DNA from: Gymnogyps californianus
Taxonomy: Eukaryota > Chordata > Aves > Accipitriformes > Cathartidae
Length of the DNA stretch: 64,000 bases
Direction: 5' to 3'
NCBI RefSeq assembly: GCF_018139145.2
Contig: NC_059478.1
Location: 32,549,001-32,613,000 of the forward strand
How positions within the stretch are numbered: position 1 is the first letter of the stretch; the number at the start of each line of letters is the position of its first letter. A program made the position numbers and the translations under genes. The notes under the pieces were generated by a model. It saw only the letters and a list, made by a program, of their open reading frames with translations, did not search any database and was not told where the DNA came from. Shown in pieces: positions 1 through 12,461 of this stretch.

Positions 1-1356
1 GCTGGACCAGTCCTCGCACGATGGGGAAACAGGGGACGCAGAGAGATTTAATAATTCAGTGTCTAGGTTGATGTGATGCACAGAAAAATACCGCCAGAAG
101 TCATGAAGCTAAATGCTCGGGTGCCTCTTCGATGGATCAGAGAGCAGGTTTGAGGGGTAAAGAGAGGGAAACGGACACATTCGTGTTGGGGAGCAGTTCA
201 TGCAGCCGCGATGTGAGCGGTGGCGTGCGGGGCCGAGAGTGTTGCAGAGAGGCTGCCCCCGAGGTGCGGAGAGGGGGAAGGAGATCTGCGGGAGCCTCAG
301 CCTCATTATTTCTATGTTCAGCTGCCTAATTACTACGTGTCAGCTGTCTGTTGGAAGGAACGATGTACTGCAGCCTCTCGTTTGGGAATTTATAGTGATT
401 AATGGGCCTGGAGGGAATGACTAACGAGGAAATGTTAGAATTAGTAAATATGCATCACCGTGCAATGAGTAAACCAGGGGACGTGACAAATGAGCCCAAG
501 TATGTGAAAGATGTAAACGTCACAGAGGGACAGCCTTTGGGAGGCCTCGGGGACCCACAAAGACCGAGAGGAACAGGAGGATTGGAGCAACAGAGGTGTG
601 ATCCCATGAGTTGACAACAAACCAAGTAAGAAGGATCCTCCAAAGCCTTTCAAACAGTCCTAGACAGACCTGGAGGAACAAACTCACCCCGACATGGCAC
701 TGCAGTAGGACTACAATCCTGTTTCCCATTCACAGTATTGCCTCCTATGGAGCACAGCAATGAGCACCGGTGTAATGGTCCCGTGTTGGGCGCTCACAGT
801 GATAGGTCCTACATCAGGACCTGGGTCTTTGAAGATCCTTAGGTACTGCAAGACCTAAACCACTTAGTTTATCCATTTCATGTGCAGAAATTGCTTTCAG
901 TTTGACTGTTTCAGAAGTATTTGTCTGCTAAATAACAGCTTTGCTGCATGCCGGAGACCAGTAGCTGGTCCAACACTCGTGCTAAGTCACACCTGCAGGT
1001 TCAGTCTTACGGGCAAGGACAACAGAAGACAGCATCATGGAGGGTCCTGGATTTTGGGGCTACTTTCCTGTATATTCCTATATAAGAGAGATGTATAAAC
1101 TCTCAGAATTACAGCCTGCAGGTATTCTTGAATGGCTGGCACTTTAAAACTTTAATGCTTGGAAAAATTCTACCAATTTCAGTAAATTCTATTAGAACCT
1201 GTAAAATCATTCAAATGAACAGAGTTAAGGAAGAAAAGCAGCTCTCTTACTTTCTTGGTCTAAAATCTCATTGAGATCATCTGGCAGTCACTGGTCTGCT
1301 ATATCTGTCCATCACCAGCATCTGCTGGTGAGACCACTCCCTGAGCAGTCTACTGT
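1..1356. other. Non-coding stretch, no gene recognised
   Basis: Several short overlapping open frames occur, but none has recognisable protein motifs and they sit in mixed frames. A short stem-loop lies at 1312-1331, with 9-bp arms (TCACCAGCA and its complement) and a 2-nt loop. I see no known repeat family in this part. It is best described as unique intergenic or intronic DNA. Confidence 0.6.
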
Positions 1357-1428
1357 AAACCTTTGTGTCGATGTTGCTGTCTTTATGAGAAGAAACCTTT
1401 GTGTCGATGTTGCTGCCTTTATAAGAAG
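1357..1428. repeat. 36-bp tandem duplication, two copies
   Basis: The 36-bp unit beginning AAACCTTTGTGTCGATG occurs at 1357-1392 and again at 1393-1428 with only a few substitutions. The period is a multiple of three, so it leaves an open frame on each strand across the duplication (a cysteine-rich frame on the plus strand and a serine/aspartate-rich one on the minus strand). Neither frame resembles a known protein. The high identity suggests a fairly recent slippage or unequal-exchange event. Confidence 0.85.
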
Positions 1429-2424
1429 AAACTAGAACCCCAGATTCAGATGTTCTTGCGTTTTGGGTCATGGAAAATCCAGAATTATATCTGCCACAGA
1501 ATTCTGAAATTTGGTCTTGTTTGCACCTACCAGATCAAACCCCTCACTCCACACGGCTTTCCCATTTTATTTCAAGCACGGCAACATTATTCAAATTTCG
1601 CCCAATTGAAAGATGCAGCTGTTTCTATTTTTGGTGCACCCCTGATAGAGAATAGGAAACAAGCAACAATTCTGCACTGTGTTTTTGGTGATCAGCAATA
1701 TTCTGTGTGTAAGATATTTTTCACTCATTGGAAACAGAAGTCAGGGGAGCAATAGCTTAGGTGCTTCTGCCCTTTAAATACTGCAGAACAGCTGTAGTGG
1801 TATGTTTTCTCTACAATAGACATTTCTGAAAGCTGAGGCAATTTTCAGAGGACATAACTAGATCGTAGCTAAGGCTATAGTTATGGAATAGGTAATTTTC
1901 CTTTTCCAGCACGCCTAGATGCAAAAAGAAAATTATTTATAGGAAAAAATACAACAAAACAAACACCCCCCTCCCCCAAACCAATCAACTAACCTCCTTT
2001 GTGAAAATTAAATAATCTAAATAATTCTTGCCTTGGTTAGTGTACAGTGTCTAAATCCCATAAAATGGAGGGTGAGAAAGGAGTGAAATAATCTCTGATA
2101 GTATATTGTCATTCAGTCTGTGTATTAGCACATACTTAGCATGCACTCTGATTTGCCAAAAACCACAAGATGTAGCAAACAAGGAGAGCCACACAATCCC
2201 AGAAGAGAGCTCAGATCCCATGGTTTTAGGAGCCACATGTACACCCAGCTACATAAAACTGATCTAACCAGACCCAAACAAACCCATTATGCAGGGCATG
2301 AGCTTCAACCTCCACACCTTGGCTGACACAGGTTAGCTGCTCACTAGTTGGTCTGGAGGACTAAGAAGCCAGATGAAAGACTAAGATGGGTTAAAGGAGG
2401 ACTGAATGCACAAACACGGTCAGT
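1429..2424. other. Non-coding stretch, no gene recognised
   Basis: This part holds a 109-codon continuation of the open frame that crosses the tandem duplication, ending at 1755, without similarity I recognise. The rest is AT-rich unique sequence, including an A/C-rich patch near 1940-1990. No regulatory motif or repeat family stands out. Confidence 0.5.
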
Positions 2425-2535
2425 GGAGATGAAGTTACTTGTCCGTGGTCATGCAGCAAAATCACCATGGAGCTGGGAGGAGAAGCCATATTTTTTGACT
2501 TTCAGGATTATGCTTTACCCACAGCGCTATGACTT
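2425..2535 (-). mobile_element. MIR SINE fragment (old, tRNA-derived)
   Basis: Read on the minus strand, this stretch follows the MIR consensus. The complement of the conserved core (GAAGTTACTTGTCC, then GGTCATGCAGC) corresponds to the MIR segment 'taacttgcccaaggtcacacagc'. The segment at about 2495-2530 follows the tRNA-like head (the region around 'tctgactcc...gtgctcttaaccac...atgctat'). Divergence is high, as expected for an ancient amniote SINE. The assignment rests on my memory of the consensus rather than a computed alignment. Confidence 0.75.
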
Positions 2536-3922
2536 AACCTTCGAAGAACTTCTCCAGTGAAGTTCATAGGGTGTTTTGTCTTGGAAAATGCAACTGTGGT
2601 AAAAAATGATTTTAAAACTGTTTACTTTCATAGGATAGATCTAATTCCCAAACCCTACATCATGGAAGCAGACCCCTGAGTGTAGCCTGTCTGTTAGTTG
2701 TATTTTTTACCTTTTTTTTTTTTTTTAATGTTGCACAAATAGAGTGTTCTCTCTAGCTTTCTGCGTTGGTGTCTCCTGGTGTCCCGCTCATCAGTCTGAC
2801 TAAAGTACAGCCAGAGTTACTTCACTTTCTCTCCCTCCTGGCCACATCATTTTGCACTTGGAGCCTTGTGAGCAGGAATGTTCCACTCTCCTGGGCTGCT
2901 GCAAGGAAACGATTGAGAAGTACAACAGAAAGGACAAACCACTAATCATTTTTAGGGAGATGAGGAGAGGAGAACTGATCAGAGGATGACTGTGAACTCC
3001 TACAGGCAGTAACAAGATCACTCTTGTTTGAAAGCAATTTAAGGCTTTGAAAGCAAAGCAAAACCACCAGTGCTGTCCACCTCTACTTGCTGACTGGATA
3101 GCAATGATTTCTATAATTATTTTTTTAAAAGAACAAGTACGTGCCTCTCTTGTTTATGGAGATCAATATAAATTGAGACCAGCCACATCACACCAATGAA
3201 CTTCTTCATCAGCTGCTTGAGTCCATCCCTTCCACTGACCCTGCCTGACTGGCACCAAAGTCACTGCCGAGTCCTTCTTTGGTCTTTCCTAAAGCAGAAA
3301 CGGCAATAGGAAGGCCCTTGCAACCACTTCCTCCATAAAAACACATCACAAAGGCAAGCTTGGCAAACTGAAGACCTTTTCCAGGGCTCCCTGCAGGCGA
3401 TGGGAAGTATCTCATGGAGCCAAACATACCTTCAGGAGCAGCCCAGCACTGCCCCTTTCTCTGAGAGCAACGAGGTAAAACATTAAATCCCAGTCTTGAA
3501 ATCAGGACTTTCCCCTTTTCCGTAGGTCCATGGCCTCGGCCAAATGCCACTCCGCATCACTCCTAATGGTGTGATGACCACTGTGCAGCATGTGAAGGGA
3601 GAGGTCATCTCCCGTAAGAAGGTACAGGACTGAACCATGGCTCTCACGTTCCCTGGTTTCATCGCTGGCAAAAGCAGTTCAACACTTGGTTGAAATGATG
3701 AAAAATAAAACATTTAGTTGAAACACTGTATATACTCTAATTGCAATCAATCCATCCCCAAATAAAATATTTCATTTCAGTTTTCCCAGTGATGGCTTTA
3801 TTTGGGGGCTGTACATACAGGGGGAAAGGACTTCTATTTTTCAACAGCAAAATTTGATGTTTTTGAATCTACTTTTTCTGTTGGAAAATGACAGGATGGA
3901 AAATCCACAGCTATCTCTGCTT
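2536..3922. other. Non-coding stretch, no gene recognised
   Basis: It contains a run of 16 T at 2712-2727 and a 113-codon minus-strand open frame at 3209-3550 with no recognisable domain. The remainder is unremarkable, mixed-composition DNA. Confidence 0.5.
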
Positions 3923-4020
3923 ATAACACATCATGGTTAGGTGTGTGTGCATAGCACTTAACACAGCATAAAACATAACATAGCACATAACACATCCAGG
4001 TGGGTGTGCATATGGCATGG
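3923..4020. repeat. Imperfect ~64-bp tandem duplication
   Basis: The block starting ATAACACATC at 3923 reappears at 3987, followed in both cases by an AGGT..GTGTGCATA-type segment. A shorter internal repeat, CATAGCAC(T/A)TAACACA, recurs 29 bp apart at 3950 and 3979. The copies differ by small indels and substitutions, so this is an older local duplication of a CA-rich sequence. Confidence 0.55.
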
Positions 4021-7000
4021 GCGCAAAAAGTAAGTTTTAGAGACAAAGTTTGAGGACACAGAAACTATTGGAAAAGGAGGGTTAAATAGCATTCAGATCA
4101 GATGATACAAAGTAAGCTGTGTTTTCTTGATCTCAGGGAAGGTTAAAATACAAAAGCCAGTTTGCAGGTGACACTGAAAACACTTGGAGGTCCCTTCATT
4201 TCTTATTGGGTACAGGGAGACCTGGTGCAAGAAAAAAAAAAAAATACAAAGTATTTGTGCCGGGGAAACGATATCCAGCCCTCAGCAGAGATAAAGTCAA
4301 AACCCAACTGATGTTTCTGAGTTGGAAGCAAGTGCAACTGGTCAGACATGCCACACGCTTCTCCCCCGCCCCCATCTGAAAACAACACTTCTTCAAAATT
4401 TTCTGGGAGCATGAAGATTTCAACAACAACAACAGCACCAACAGAGTTCCCCATATGCTGCGTTGTTTACTTTTGAGGGAAATTGTTGACTGATTTTCAT
4501 TTTGCCACATGTGAGATAAAACACTCTACTATCCTTTTATTCAATAAAATCTTTTAATATTCCAAGTTTCTCGTGTGATTCAGAAAGGAACTGTTTCTAA
4601 ATGCCAAACTTTCCTGCTGGGGGGGTGGAAAATGCCTGTTTCTGGCTTGGTTTAGCAGCAGGCTGGCGGCAGATTGGCCTTTCCAAAGCAAGGTGCCTTG
4701 GGCAGCGACAGAAAGAGGTGCCCAACCCTCGGCCAAAATAGACCTAAATATCGCCCAAACTCAGGGGAGTACAGTTTTTAAGAGGTCACCTAAAAAGGCA
4801 AAATTATTTGCCAAAGGTTCCAGCAATATCACAGTTAATGCAGACGTTTCTCCTGGTAAACATGGGGAATTGCCTGAAATGGGTTAGTTGTCCTGGGAAC
4901 TGCTGGCCAAGTCTGACCTCTCCACCTAACACCTGGGTGTAATTTCCAGCAGCCCAGCCGCTGTTTCCAGTGAAATCAAAGCCGATACAGCCGTTGACTT
5001 CTAAGATCTCTGATAGGGAGATCTCAGCTGTGGTTACCAGCTGGGCTCCGCAAGTGTCATTTTCCAAAAAACCCATCTGCCACATTGAGGCTCCAGTAGC
5101 CAAGAATCTGCTACTTACTACCACAAAACTGCTCCAGATTTTCACAGGGGTAACTACTAGCATTTACATTTTGGGAGGGACAGAGAAGATGGATTTTAGA
5201 AACTGTTACTTTCAGTGTTGAAAGGAAATTTTCATCTTCCTGCACTGGTCCAACCCTGCCTTTTTCTCTGCTGCTCTCTTGTTTTGCTACTTCATTTTTA
5301 GATAGGTGCCCTTAGCTTCCCAGGACTATGGGCCATCTCATAGCTTTTATCTTTCTCGACATTTTGCATCTGTTTTATGTCTCTGACTGCTGCCTTTGCC
5401 TTCAGCCTGGCTTCCCTTTTCTCATATTCAAGCTTAGAGGCAGAGATAACCCAGCTGAGATTCACATCTCCATGGATGTTAGATGTCTCCGGGGTTGAGG
5501 TCTACATTGAAGCTAGTGGTCTAGATTCCCTTTAGCATCAATGGAGAGAAATGAATGACTAAAGCATGATTTATCTGACCTACTTGAAGCACCTGAACTT
5601 AGCGGGAGGTAATTCCTGCATCGCAAGCATCTCTTTCGCTCAATTAGCAACCAATGGAGGAGTCAATGTCAGGAGACATGACTCCTAACCTGTATCACTG
5701 AAATCAGTTTTAAAAATGCTCTGAATGTGCCTTTCCTTTGGGAGGATCCTGTCCCTTCACAGATGCCTTTCTACACGCCTTGGCTCACATGATTTACAGG
5801 CACCTGCCTTCTCACATGATGCCACCAAGGTGCATGGTACCTGGTTGTGGATTTCTGCAAGGTCTGGCAAATCTACCCATGGTTATTGGCAGGGTATCTG
5901 GTGTGACTTTTCTCCAAGAGCCACGTGAAACCTAAACAACCATCAACGACCCTATTGGAAGAGTACGGTCATTTACGTGCAGGGAGGTAAGCTGCAGAAT
6001 GAAGATTTGTTGGTAGAAAAGGGGACTTATCATGATGGATGAAAGGCATTTTTAGCTCGAGAGGCAGTTGGTTTCCCTGCGGCCAGATGGCCACAGGGTC
6101 CAGGCCAAACTTCACACCTTGACCGTGCTCCAGCGTGATGATTACGACTGACTGAACTCGGAGTTTGGCCACCGTGCAATATGAAACACCCCGGAATGAT
6201 TTCTAAAGTTTATTGGATTAGTGTAGCACCCAGCTCAACATCTCACCACTGAGCTCGGAAAAATGAGAAGCAGAAATCAATAGCTTTAAAACAAAGGTGG
6301 TGGTAAGAAGCGCTCTCTAAGAGCAAGACACTAAACCATTAAAACTGGACCAGGATGGAGATGCTGGAGCCCACCTAACATACAAGGAAATTGTAAAACG
6401 TACCAAATCTGAGCTCAGATCTGGATCCTGATTTTACAAATGTGGATTTTATCAATAAGAGCACTGGCTACAAACATCTCAAGATCTTCTGGTTCTCAAA
6501 ATTTGGCCTGCTACTGGAATTCTGGTGTTTGAGGCACCTCTATAACTTCCTCATAGAGATGGCATATGATTATCCAGAACTACATCCCAAACCACTGCCA
6601 TAAAATTCAACTTGAGCTCCCCTTATGCTAAACATCTCCAAAACAGATGTGTGAAAACCTGTTAGTAGTAATCTTTAGGTAACTTTAGGAAGACAGCTGA
6701 GCATGGTGGCATCTTGGGAACTTGCTCTCAAGTAAATCCCTGCTTTGGGGAGGGGTAGGAGGAAGAGGGGAACCAGGTCTATCTGAAGGGGCAGGATGAA
6801 AGTCTAGTACCTATCATCTGCTCTGGTTGTCTAATATTAATCTGCAGCCAGGTGTCTGTCAAAGATCCCAAATTCTTTGGGTATTCTAGAGACAGCTGAG
6901 AGAGATTGCGCATGAAAAGGAAGTCAGCTCTGAAAATTGATCCTGTGCGTGTGATACAGCCTGAGCACCCAAAAACCACGGCAACAGAAACATCTCGCTT

Positions 7001-8800
7001 TCCTGCAAAAAGGCAACCTTATGCCCATGTATAATATGTATTTTAAGAGCTAAACCTTAGCCTCATCAGGGACCTGATGAACCATGTTAGCACAGAAAAG
7101 AAGGAGAAAATAGGAAGATAAATAAAAGTAAAACCCAGCTGAACTAATTGTGCTGACATGGTAAGCTACGAGGGTGACGAGGTATATAAAACCTCTTAGG
7201 AAAGAGTAGTCCTACTAACAGCCAGTGCAACTACTCTGGCCCGTGATGCCTGCAAGCGGCTGCTGCAAATTGCACGACACGGCTCCTCGATGCATCCCGG
7301 TCCAGGGTTCATCCGTGGAGGGAGGATCTTCCTCAATGCATCTGCACTTCGTTAGTAGTTTGTAGACTGCTAAATGAGCAACAGACCCCAGCATGAATAC
7401 GCATTGTCTGAGCTCGGCTGATCACACTGTGTGATAAAAGGGAGTGTTAAAAAAAACTGCTGTTCTTCAGTAAACATTGGAAAAGAAGACTGAAGATTAA
7501 TTCAAACAGCTTGGAAAACTGAAACAAGAGAAACGAGCTGAATATTTCCAAATATGGGCTACCTTACTCCAGTATCAAGCCAGGAGAACCTTGGGGCATG
7601 CGAGCCAACCGAGCTGCAACTCCCTGGATAACAAGGCCTTAATTAAAAGCTAAATTGCACATACATAAAAAAACCCACAGGGCTCACTTCAGCCACAGAG
7701 GTCATGAAATCACAGGCAATCATATGACAAACATTAATCCAAAAGGGTCCAGGGAACAACTGCTCTGCACACACTCACTCAACACAAGCCACAAAAGCAC
7801 TTTGCAAAAATGCCATAATGAGCTTAAGGCTTTTAGTACAAATAAATAAAGCCACAAATAGTAACACCAAAGGAAGAGAGAAAAGGAACCACCAAGGGCT
7901 CTGGTCTTCTGTAGCAGGGATTTGTTCAGTGAAAATGCCAAATTAATTCTAAGAGGGAGATTATATCCAGTGCTCCCCCCGCCCCCCAACGCCTCGCTTC
8001 CCCGCTTCGCTCCCCCAACAGCTCCTGCTAATCTGATCTGGAGGAAAAAGTCTTCCCCACTCCAAATCTGGCACTCATTTTACCCTCACATATAATCAAA
8101 ACATGCCAACCAGTACTTGAGATGTTTTTCTTTAATATCATTAGGAGCAATAACACACCATGTTCAACATCCCATCTCCAGCTGCTTTGGAGAAAAGCAA
8201 AAAACCCCAACTCAGACACCAAACTATGCACAGGGGGCTCAGGGAGCGGAATAATTAGCTGATTTATGTAATTCTCACATTCAGCTCTGGGTTTTATTTC
8301 CAGAGGTGCAGAGCGCCGACCAGCACCCTGTGTTGGATGGTCCTGGCTCCGACCACCTCGAGCAGCAGATCTCCCCACATGTGCAGTGGCACCGAGGATG
8401 AGCACAGATGGTCCTGCGTTGCCGTTGGATCCAGGAGGTCAGTGCAGGGTGATTTATCTCTCGGAGCACAGCAGACCCTGGAGCTCAGCTGGTGTAATTT
8501 GGGGGCAACCCAGCTACTGCCATGGACATCTGCTGAGGATCTGCTCCTCTGTTTCTGCACTATTTTTGCCGTTAAAGCCAGCAGCTTGCAAGAACAGCAG
8601 TAAGAAAACCTATAAAAGAGAGAACGTTTGTATAGGGTGAACCAGGTGTGTTGTCCCCATTGGTGTGCACTGCCTTTCGATGAGAAGTGACATTCCCACG
8701 TTGGCAGCGCTGACCCACCAACGGCACATTATGATGCACAACCTACCCTCGCTGACTCTGGACTGCTAATTTTGACTCAAGAACACCATTTAATGAACTT
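4021..8800. other. Long non-coding stretch; small hairpin at 5658-5686
   Basis: No coding gene is recognisable. The 119-codon minus-strand open frame at 4804-5163 and the others here lack family motifs. A small stem-loop at 5658-5686 has 12 paired bases with a one-base bulge and a 4-nt loop. A short A-run lies near 4231-4243. GC content varies mildly, and no repeat family was recognised over this 4.8 kb. Confidence 0.5.
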
Positions 8801-8820
8801 TCTTTGCCTTTTCATTTCAG

Positions 8821-9063
8821 CAGGAGGCTTGCAAGAGCTTTTCATTTGGAAGAAACACCAACCCAAAGCTCAGCGTAGTGCTTGGAGATGGTGGGGTTGA
8901 CCACAGCAGGGCTCCTCTTAGAAGAAGGTTCCCTGTGCCTCCAGGTCCTTTGCCCAGGTTAAATACAGCCTTCCCTGATGGCTCATTGCTTCTCCCAGGT
9001 GTGACACGGAGTGACAAGCTCTTATCCCAGGGGACAGGCAAACGAGGAGTCTCATGGGAATGA
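8821..9063 (+). other. Candidate 3' coding exon (unsupported)
   Basis: A strong splice-acceptor-like signal ends at 8820: a pyrimidine tract (TTTCTTTGCCTTTTCATTTCAG) with branch-point-like A residues about 25-45 nt upstream. From 8821 the frame stays open for 80 codons and stops at TGA 9061-9063. The predicted segment runs from QEACKSF to GVSWE and is rich in Pro, Arg and Ser around PLRRRFPVPPGPLPR. An internal donor-like CAG|GTGTGA occurs at 8999. I recognise no domain. A chance open frame of this length after one of many acceptor-like sites is quite possible, so this may equally be non-coding or a lncRNA exon. Confidence 0.2.
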
Positions 9064-10369
9064 GCGGTCCCGAGCAACTCCACGTACAACTTCTGTCTGC
9101 AGGAGGGAACACGTCAGGATTACACACACAAGGAAAAAAAAAACAAACCAGATTTTGCCAGAAATTCCTGAGCGTCACTGGGTGGAAGGTCAGAGCCTTG
9201 CCGAGAGCAGGAAACAAGCATGTGGATGTACTCTGGAAATAAACAAATGTCCTCTCAAATAGGCATGAAAAAATACAATTAAACACAGTCTGCCAGCGGA
9301 AATACACTTGGAACAATGCTTCCCAAGCCTCCTCTCTTCACCCACCACCATGTACATGTTGCGGATGTGGGTTTTTTGTTCTGCTTACTGAGACAGGAAG
9401 AAAGCAGCCCCAGCAGCATCACTGTTAGGGCCGGATCCGGAGGCAGCACCAAGCAATACAGCTGGATTTTCCTCTGAGGGTCCAACCAGCGGGGATGCGG
9501 TCACACAGCTGTAAGTGAAGAAGCTGTAGCTATAAATGAGTGTTGTTCACCATCTCCTGACGTCAAGGGAAGCTTTGCTGGTGAGCCCTGCCAAGCACAG
9601 AGCTCCGGAGAAGCTCTCCCACCCCACGCAACCCCCACGCGCCCAACGTGAGATCGCAGCCATCTCCCTTCCAGCCGGGTGCTGGCATGCTGCCGGCCCC
9701 CAGCCCTGAGCTGCCGTGGCAGGGGGGGACGCTGCCAAAAGCCGCTTGCCCAAAAAGCCACTTTCCATCAGCAGCACCTCCTGCCGGACCCCAAACAGAT
9801 GGAGGGGGTCGTGGTGTGTGTCCAGGGGACCCCAGGGCACGAGTGTTGCGAGTCACCCCGACGCACGGCAGCGTGATGGAGAGAAACGGTTTCACCACCA
9901 GCTTTACCCTCTAATGCTTTTCAATCAACACTTGGTTTTGAGTTGCTGCTGCTCTTTATTTCTATTGCTGATAGGGGATATTACACTGCATTGCTCCCTT
10001 TCACAGGGAGGGAGAAGAGACCTTTGTGCCTCTTCCAGAAGAAAAAAATAAATAAAATCTTACAGGTATTTCCTTCTGCAAATAGTCAGGACTGAGCTGG
10101 AGAAAAGGTGACACCAGGAGAAGCAGGTAACCCTCCCGCAGCTGAGACACAGGATTAAAAAATGCCATTCCAAGCATATCCTTAAACGAACCCGCAAGAG
10201 AAGCCAAAGCCACCCCAAACTTTCCCCTTCAGCCTGTAATTTTCAGACAACAAACCGATCCTTTCACTTTTCTAAAGGAGCAAAGAGAAAGGCAGAGAAC
10301 TGGAAAAACCCTTTATAGAAATATCAGCTGTTCCTCCTCATTCCCACCCCCAGTTCTGTTTTTTGACAA
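9064..10369. other. Non-coding, moderately GC-rich stretch
   Basis: Overlapping open frames on both strands between about 9500 and 10050 follow from local GC richness (9560-9870). They have proline/serine-rich, low-information translations with no family motif. There is no CpG density comparable to the 47.4-47.9 kb island. Confidence 0.5.
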
Positions 10370-10690
10370 GTTAAAGTGAGGCCATAACTTATTCTGCTTT
10401 GTTCGACAGGGCTAATCACACGTGACTCTAATCACTCATGATGTTTTATTGATTTTAAGCACATTTAATCAGAAATTGGCTCTGAGTTAGATTCCTGCTA
10501 ATTACTGAGAAACAGCATTTTGAATGACTTCACAATTGGACTGCAGATTAGAATGGACAATATGTACTAAATAATGATTCATGCATTCAACTCCCTGGAT
10601 TTATTTTGTTTATATTGGATTTTTTAATCTTTAAAGACATAATTCTGCATATGGGCAAGCAGCATTTAAAACCCTTAACAAAATGGGTTT
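10370..10690. promoter_or_regulatory. AT-rich, motif-dense putative enhancer-like element
   Basis: This stretch is dense in homeodomain-core TAAT/ATTA sequences. It contains two identical TAATCAC heptamers at 10413-10419 and 10429-10435 with a CACGTG E-box at 10418-10423 overlapping the first. Further TAAT-type sites lie at 10466, 10498 and 10560-10580. No open frame, repeat family or simple repeat accounts for it. The composition resembles conserved non-coding elements near developmental genes, but conservation cannot be tested from one sequence. Confidence 0.3.
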
Positions 10691-12275
10691 AATTTAACAG
10701 GCTAGGCTTTAGCCAGAGATGGGATATGTGGGGAACAGTTTATTCCCTGCAAATGTAATTCTTTCTCTGAAGGTCACTGGAAGTACCTTGCCCGTGGTGA
10801 CACCACGCACGGGTGGTCGTGGCACCGCCGGGAGGTGGGAGGCCACTGCATGGGGCCCCTTTAGCATCCCTGCTCTGCACATGGTTCATGTTTCTGGGTG
10901 AGAGTAGAGATGGGCAGATGGGTGTGCTGCATTTCTTTGCAGCATCAGGCCGCTATACTGAATCCATCAGTTCTTCTGCCCTGAAGTCAGGGCGAGCTTT
11001 TCTGATGCGGTCTCTGCTCTGTCCCTATTCCCAGCCCCAAACCCTCCTGGAAGTGCAAATGGCTCCTTAAGGCAAGGGGAGCCTGGCTCCGAGAGGTGCC
11101 TGCGGTGAGCAGAACCACCCCAGCTGAATTCAGCCACCACCAGCCACATCACCACTCCTGAACAAATCTTTCAACAACAGAGGGTCAAAGTTTATATTTC
11201 CATCTTTCTCGACCTAAAAATGACCTTCTCATTGAAAATCAAATTATTACTGATCACAGCCTGCTAAAAATAGCCACAGGTGTCTCCTCTCCATCAGTGC
11301 TTAGGTTGGAGATCCACAGCAAAGTGACTGCAAATATTCCAGTGACATTGTCTGTGCTCAGAAGCAGATGTGACCAAGCACGGACCGTTTCTCAGCTCTG
11401 CAGAACTTCCACTGCCTCCTGGAAAACACTGATCCATGAGCAACAGGGAAGCCAGAGGCTGGCAGAGAGGCCAGGCTAGACACTACCAGCTCTTTGAACT
11501 GGTAGGAAACTTTCCTTCTAAATGAAAACAGAAACTTTCCATTTCCATCTCTGCTATTTTATTTTTGTTGGAAAACAAGAAGCCACATCGGGGAAGGCTC
11601 CCGCAGTTTTCAGCTAAAATTTTCAAGTTTTGAGTTATAAAGTCAAAATTTTCCATGAAAAAAGGAATCTTTCTTTTTTTTTTTTTTTCCAACACAGCTC
11701 TACTAGGAATACTTACAGCAATCTTGCCAGCCAATTGCTTTCATACAAAAACAAGCCCAAATTCAGAATGATGCACAGAATACTCTGCAATAACCGGCGT
11801 CTAAAAAGCAACAGCTCTGAAGTCTCCCATTCTGCTCCCACTCCTTTCCGCAGGTCCATGACACTACGATTCAGTGGGTGGAACTCGCTCGCGAACGATG
11901 TGAAACCTCAGTTTCGCAGAAAGCTGGGAAATTCACCCCAGAATCACCACTGGCCTCCCAAGGAACCAGCCTGCAAATCTGTACTAATTCATCTATCATT
12001 GAGAAGTGGTGGAGACTTTTAGTCTTTAAGTACTGTTGCACTCCTTGGATACAATATAGCAAGACTCTACCCTTCATGTAGGACTCAAATAATAGTAAAT
12101 CCAGTGTGTAATTCGGACTGCTTCGTGCTTCCCCACATCCCCACAACCCTCCCCATTCCCCACTGTGCCAGTTTATTATCACTGCAGAACAGGATTTAGA
12201 GGCAAAGAGAACTCTCACCTTGGTATAACTTCACAGTTTATGAAAAGGAAACATCCTTTTGAGTTGGGCCCCTTT
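10691..12275. other. Non-coding stretch, no gene recognised
   Basis: Nothing identifiable as a gene or repeat family was seen. A run of 15 T at 11674-11688 is the only simple repeat. Open frames up to 130 codons (11630-12022) lack recognisable motifs. Confidence 0.5.
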
Positions 12276-12371
12276 AATCTTTTTTTTCTTTCCTTCTTTA
12301 TTTCATTTGTTCATTCATTCTTTCATTCCTTCTTTTGTTCTTTCAGTTGTCTTGCATTCTTTCTTTCCTCT
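12276..12371 (+). repeat. Pyrimidine-rich imperfect simple repeat
   Basis: About 95 bases consist of interspersed TTTC, ATTC and TTCC units with very few purines on the plus strand. It is a degenerate polypyrimidine microsatellite. It also contains a good acceptor-like CTTTCAG at about 12340-12346, but no convincing exon follows. Confidence 0.75.
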
Positions 12372-12461
12372 GCATAAAAATACAGATTTCAAATCTGTTC
12401 TGCAAAAGCAAGAGTGTCTGCCTTAACCACATTACTTGACATGTCATTGTCTGCAATGGCA

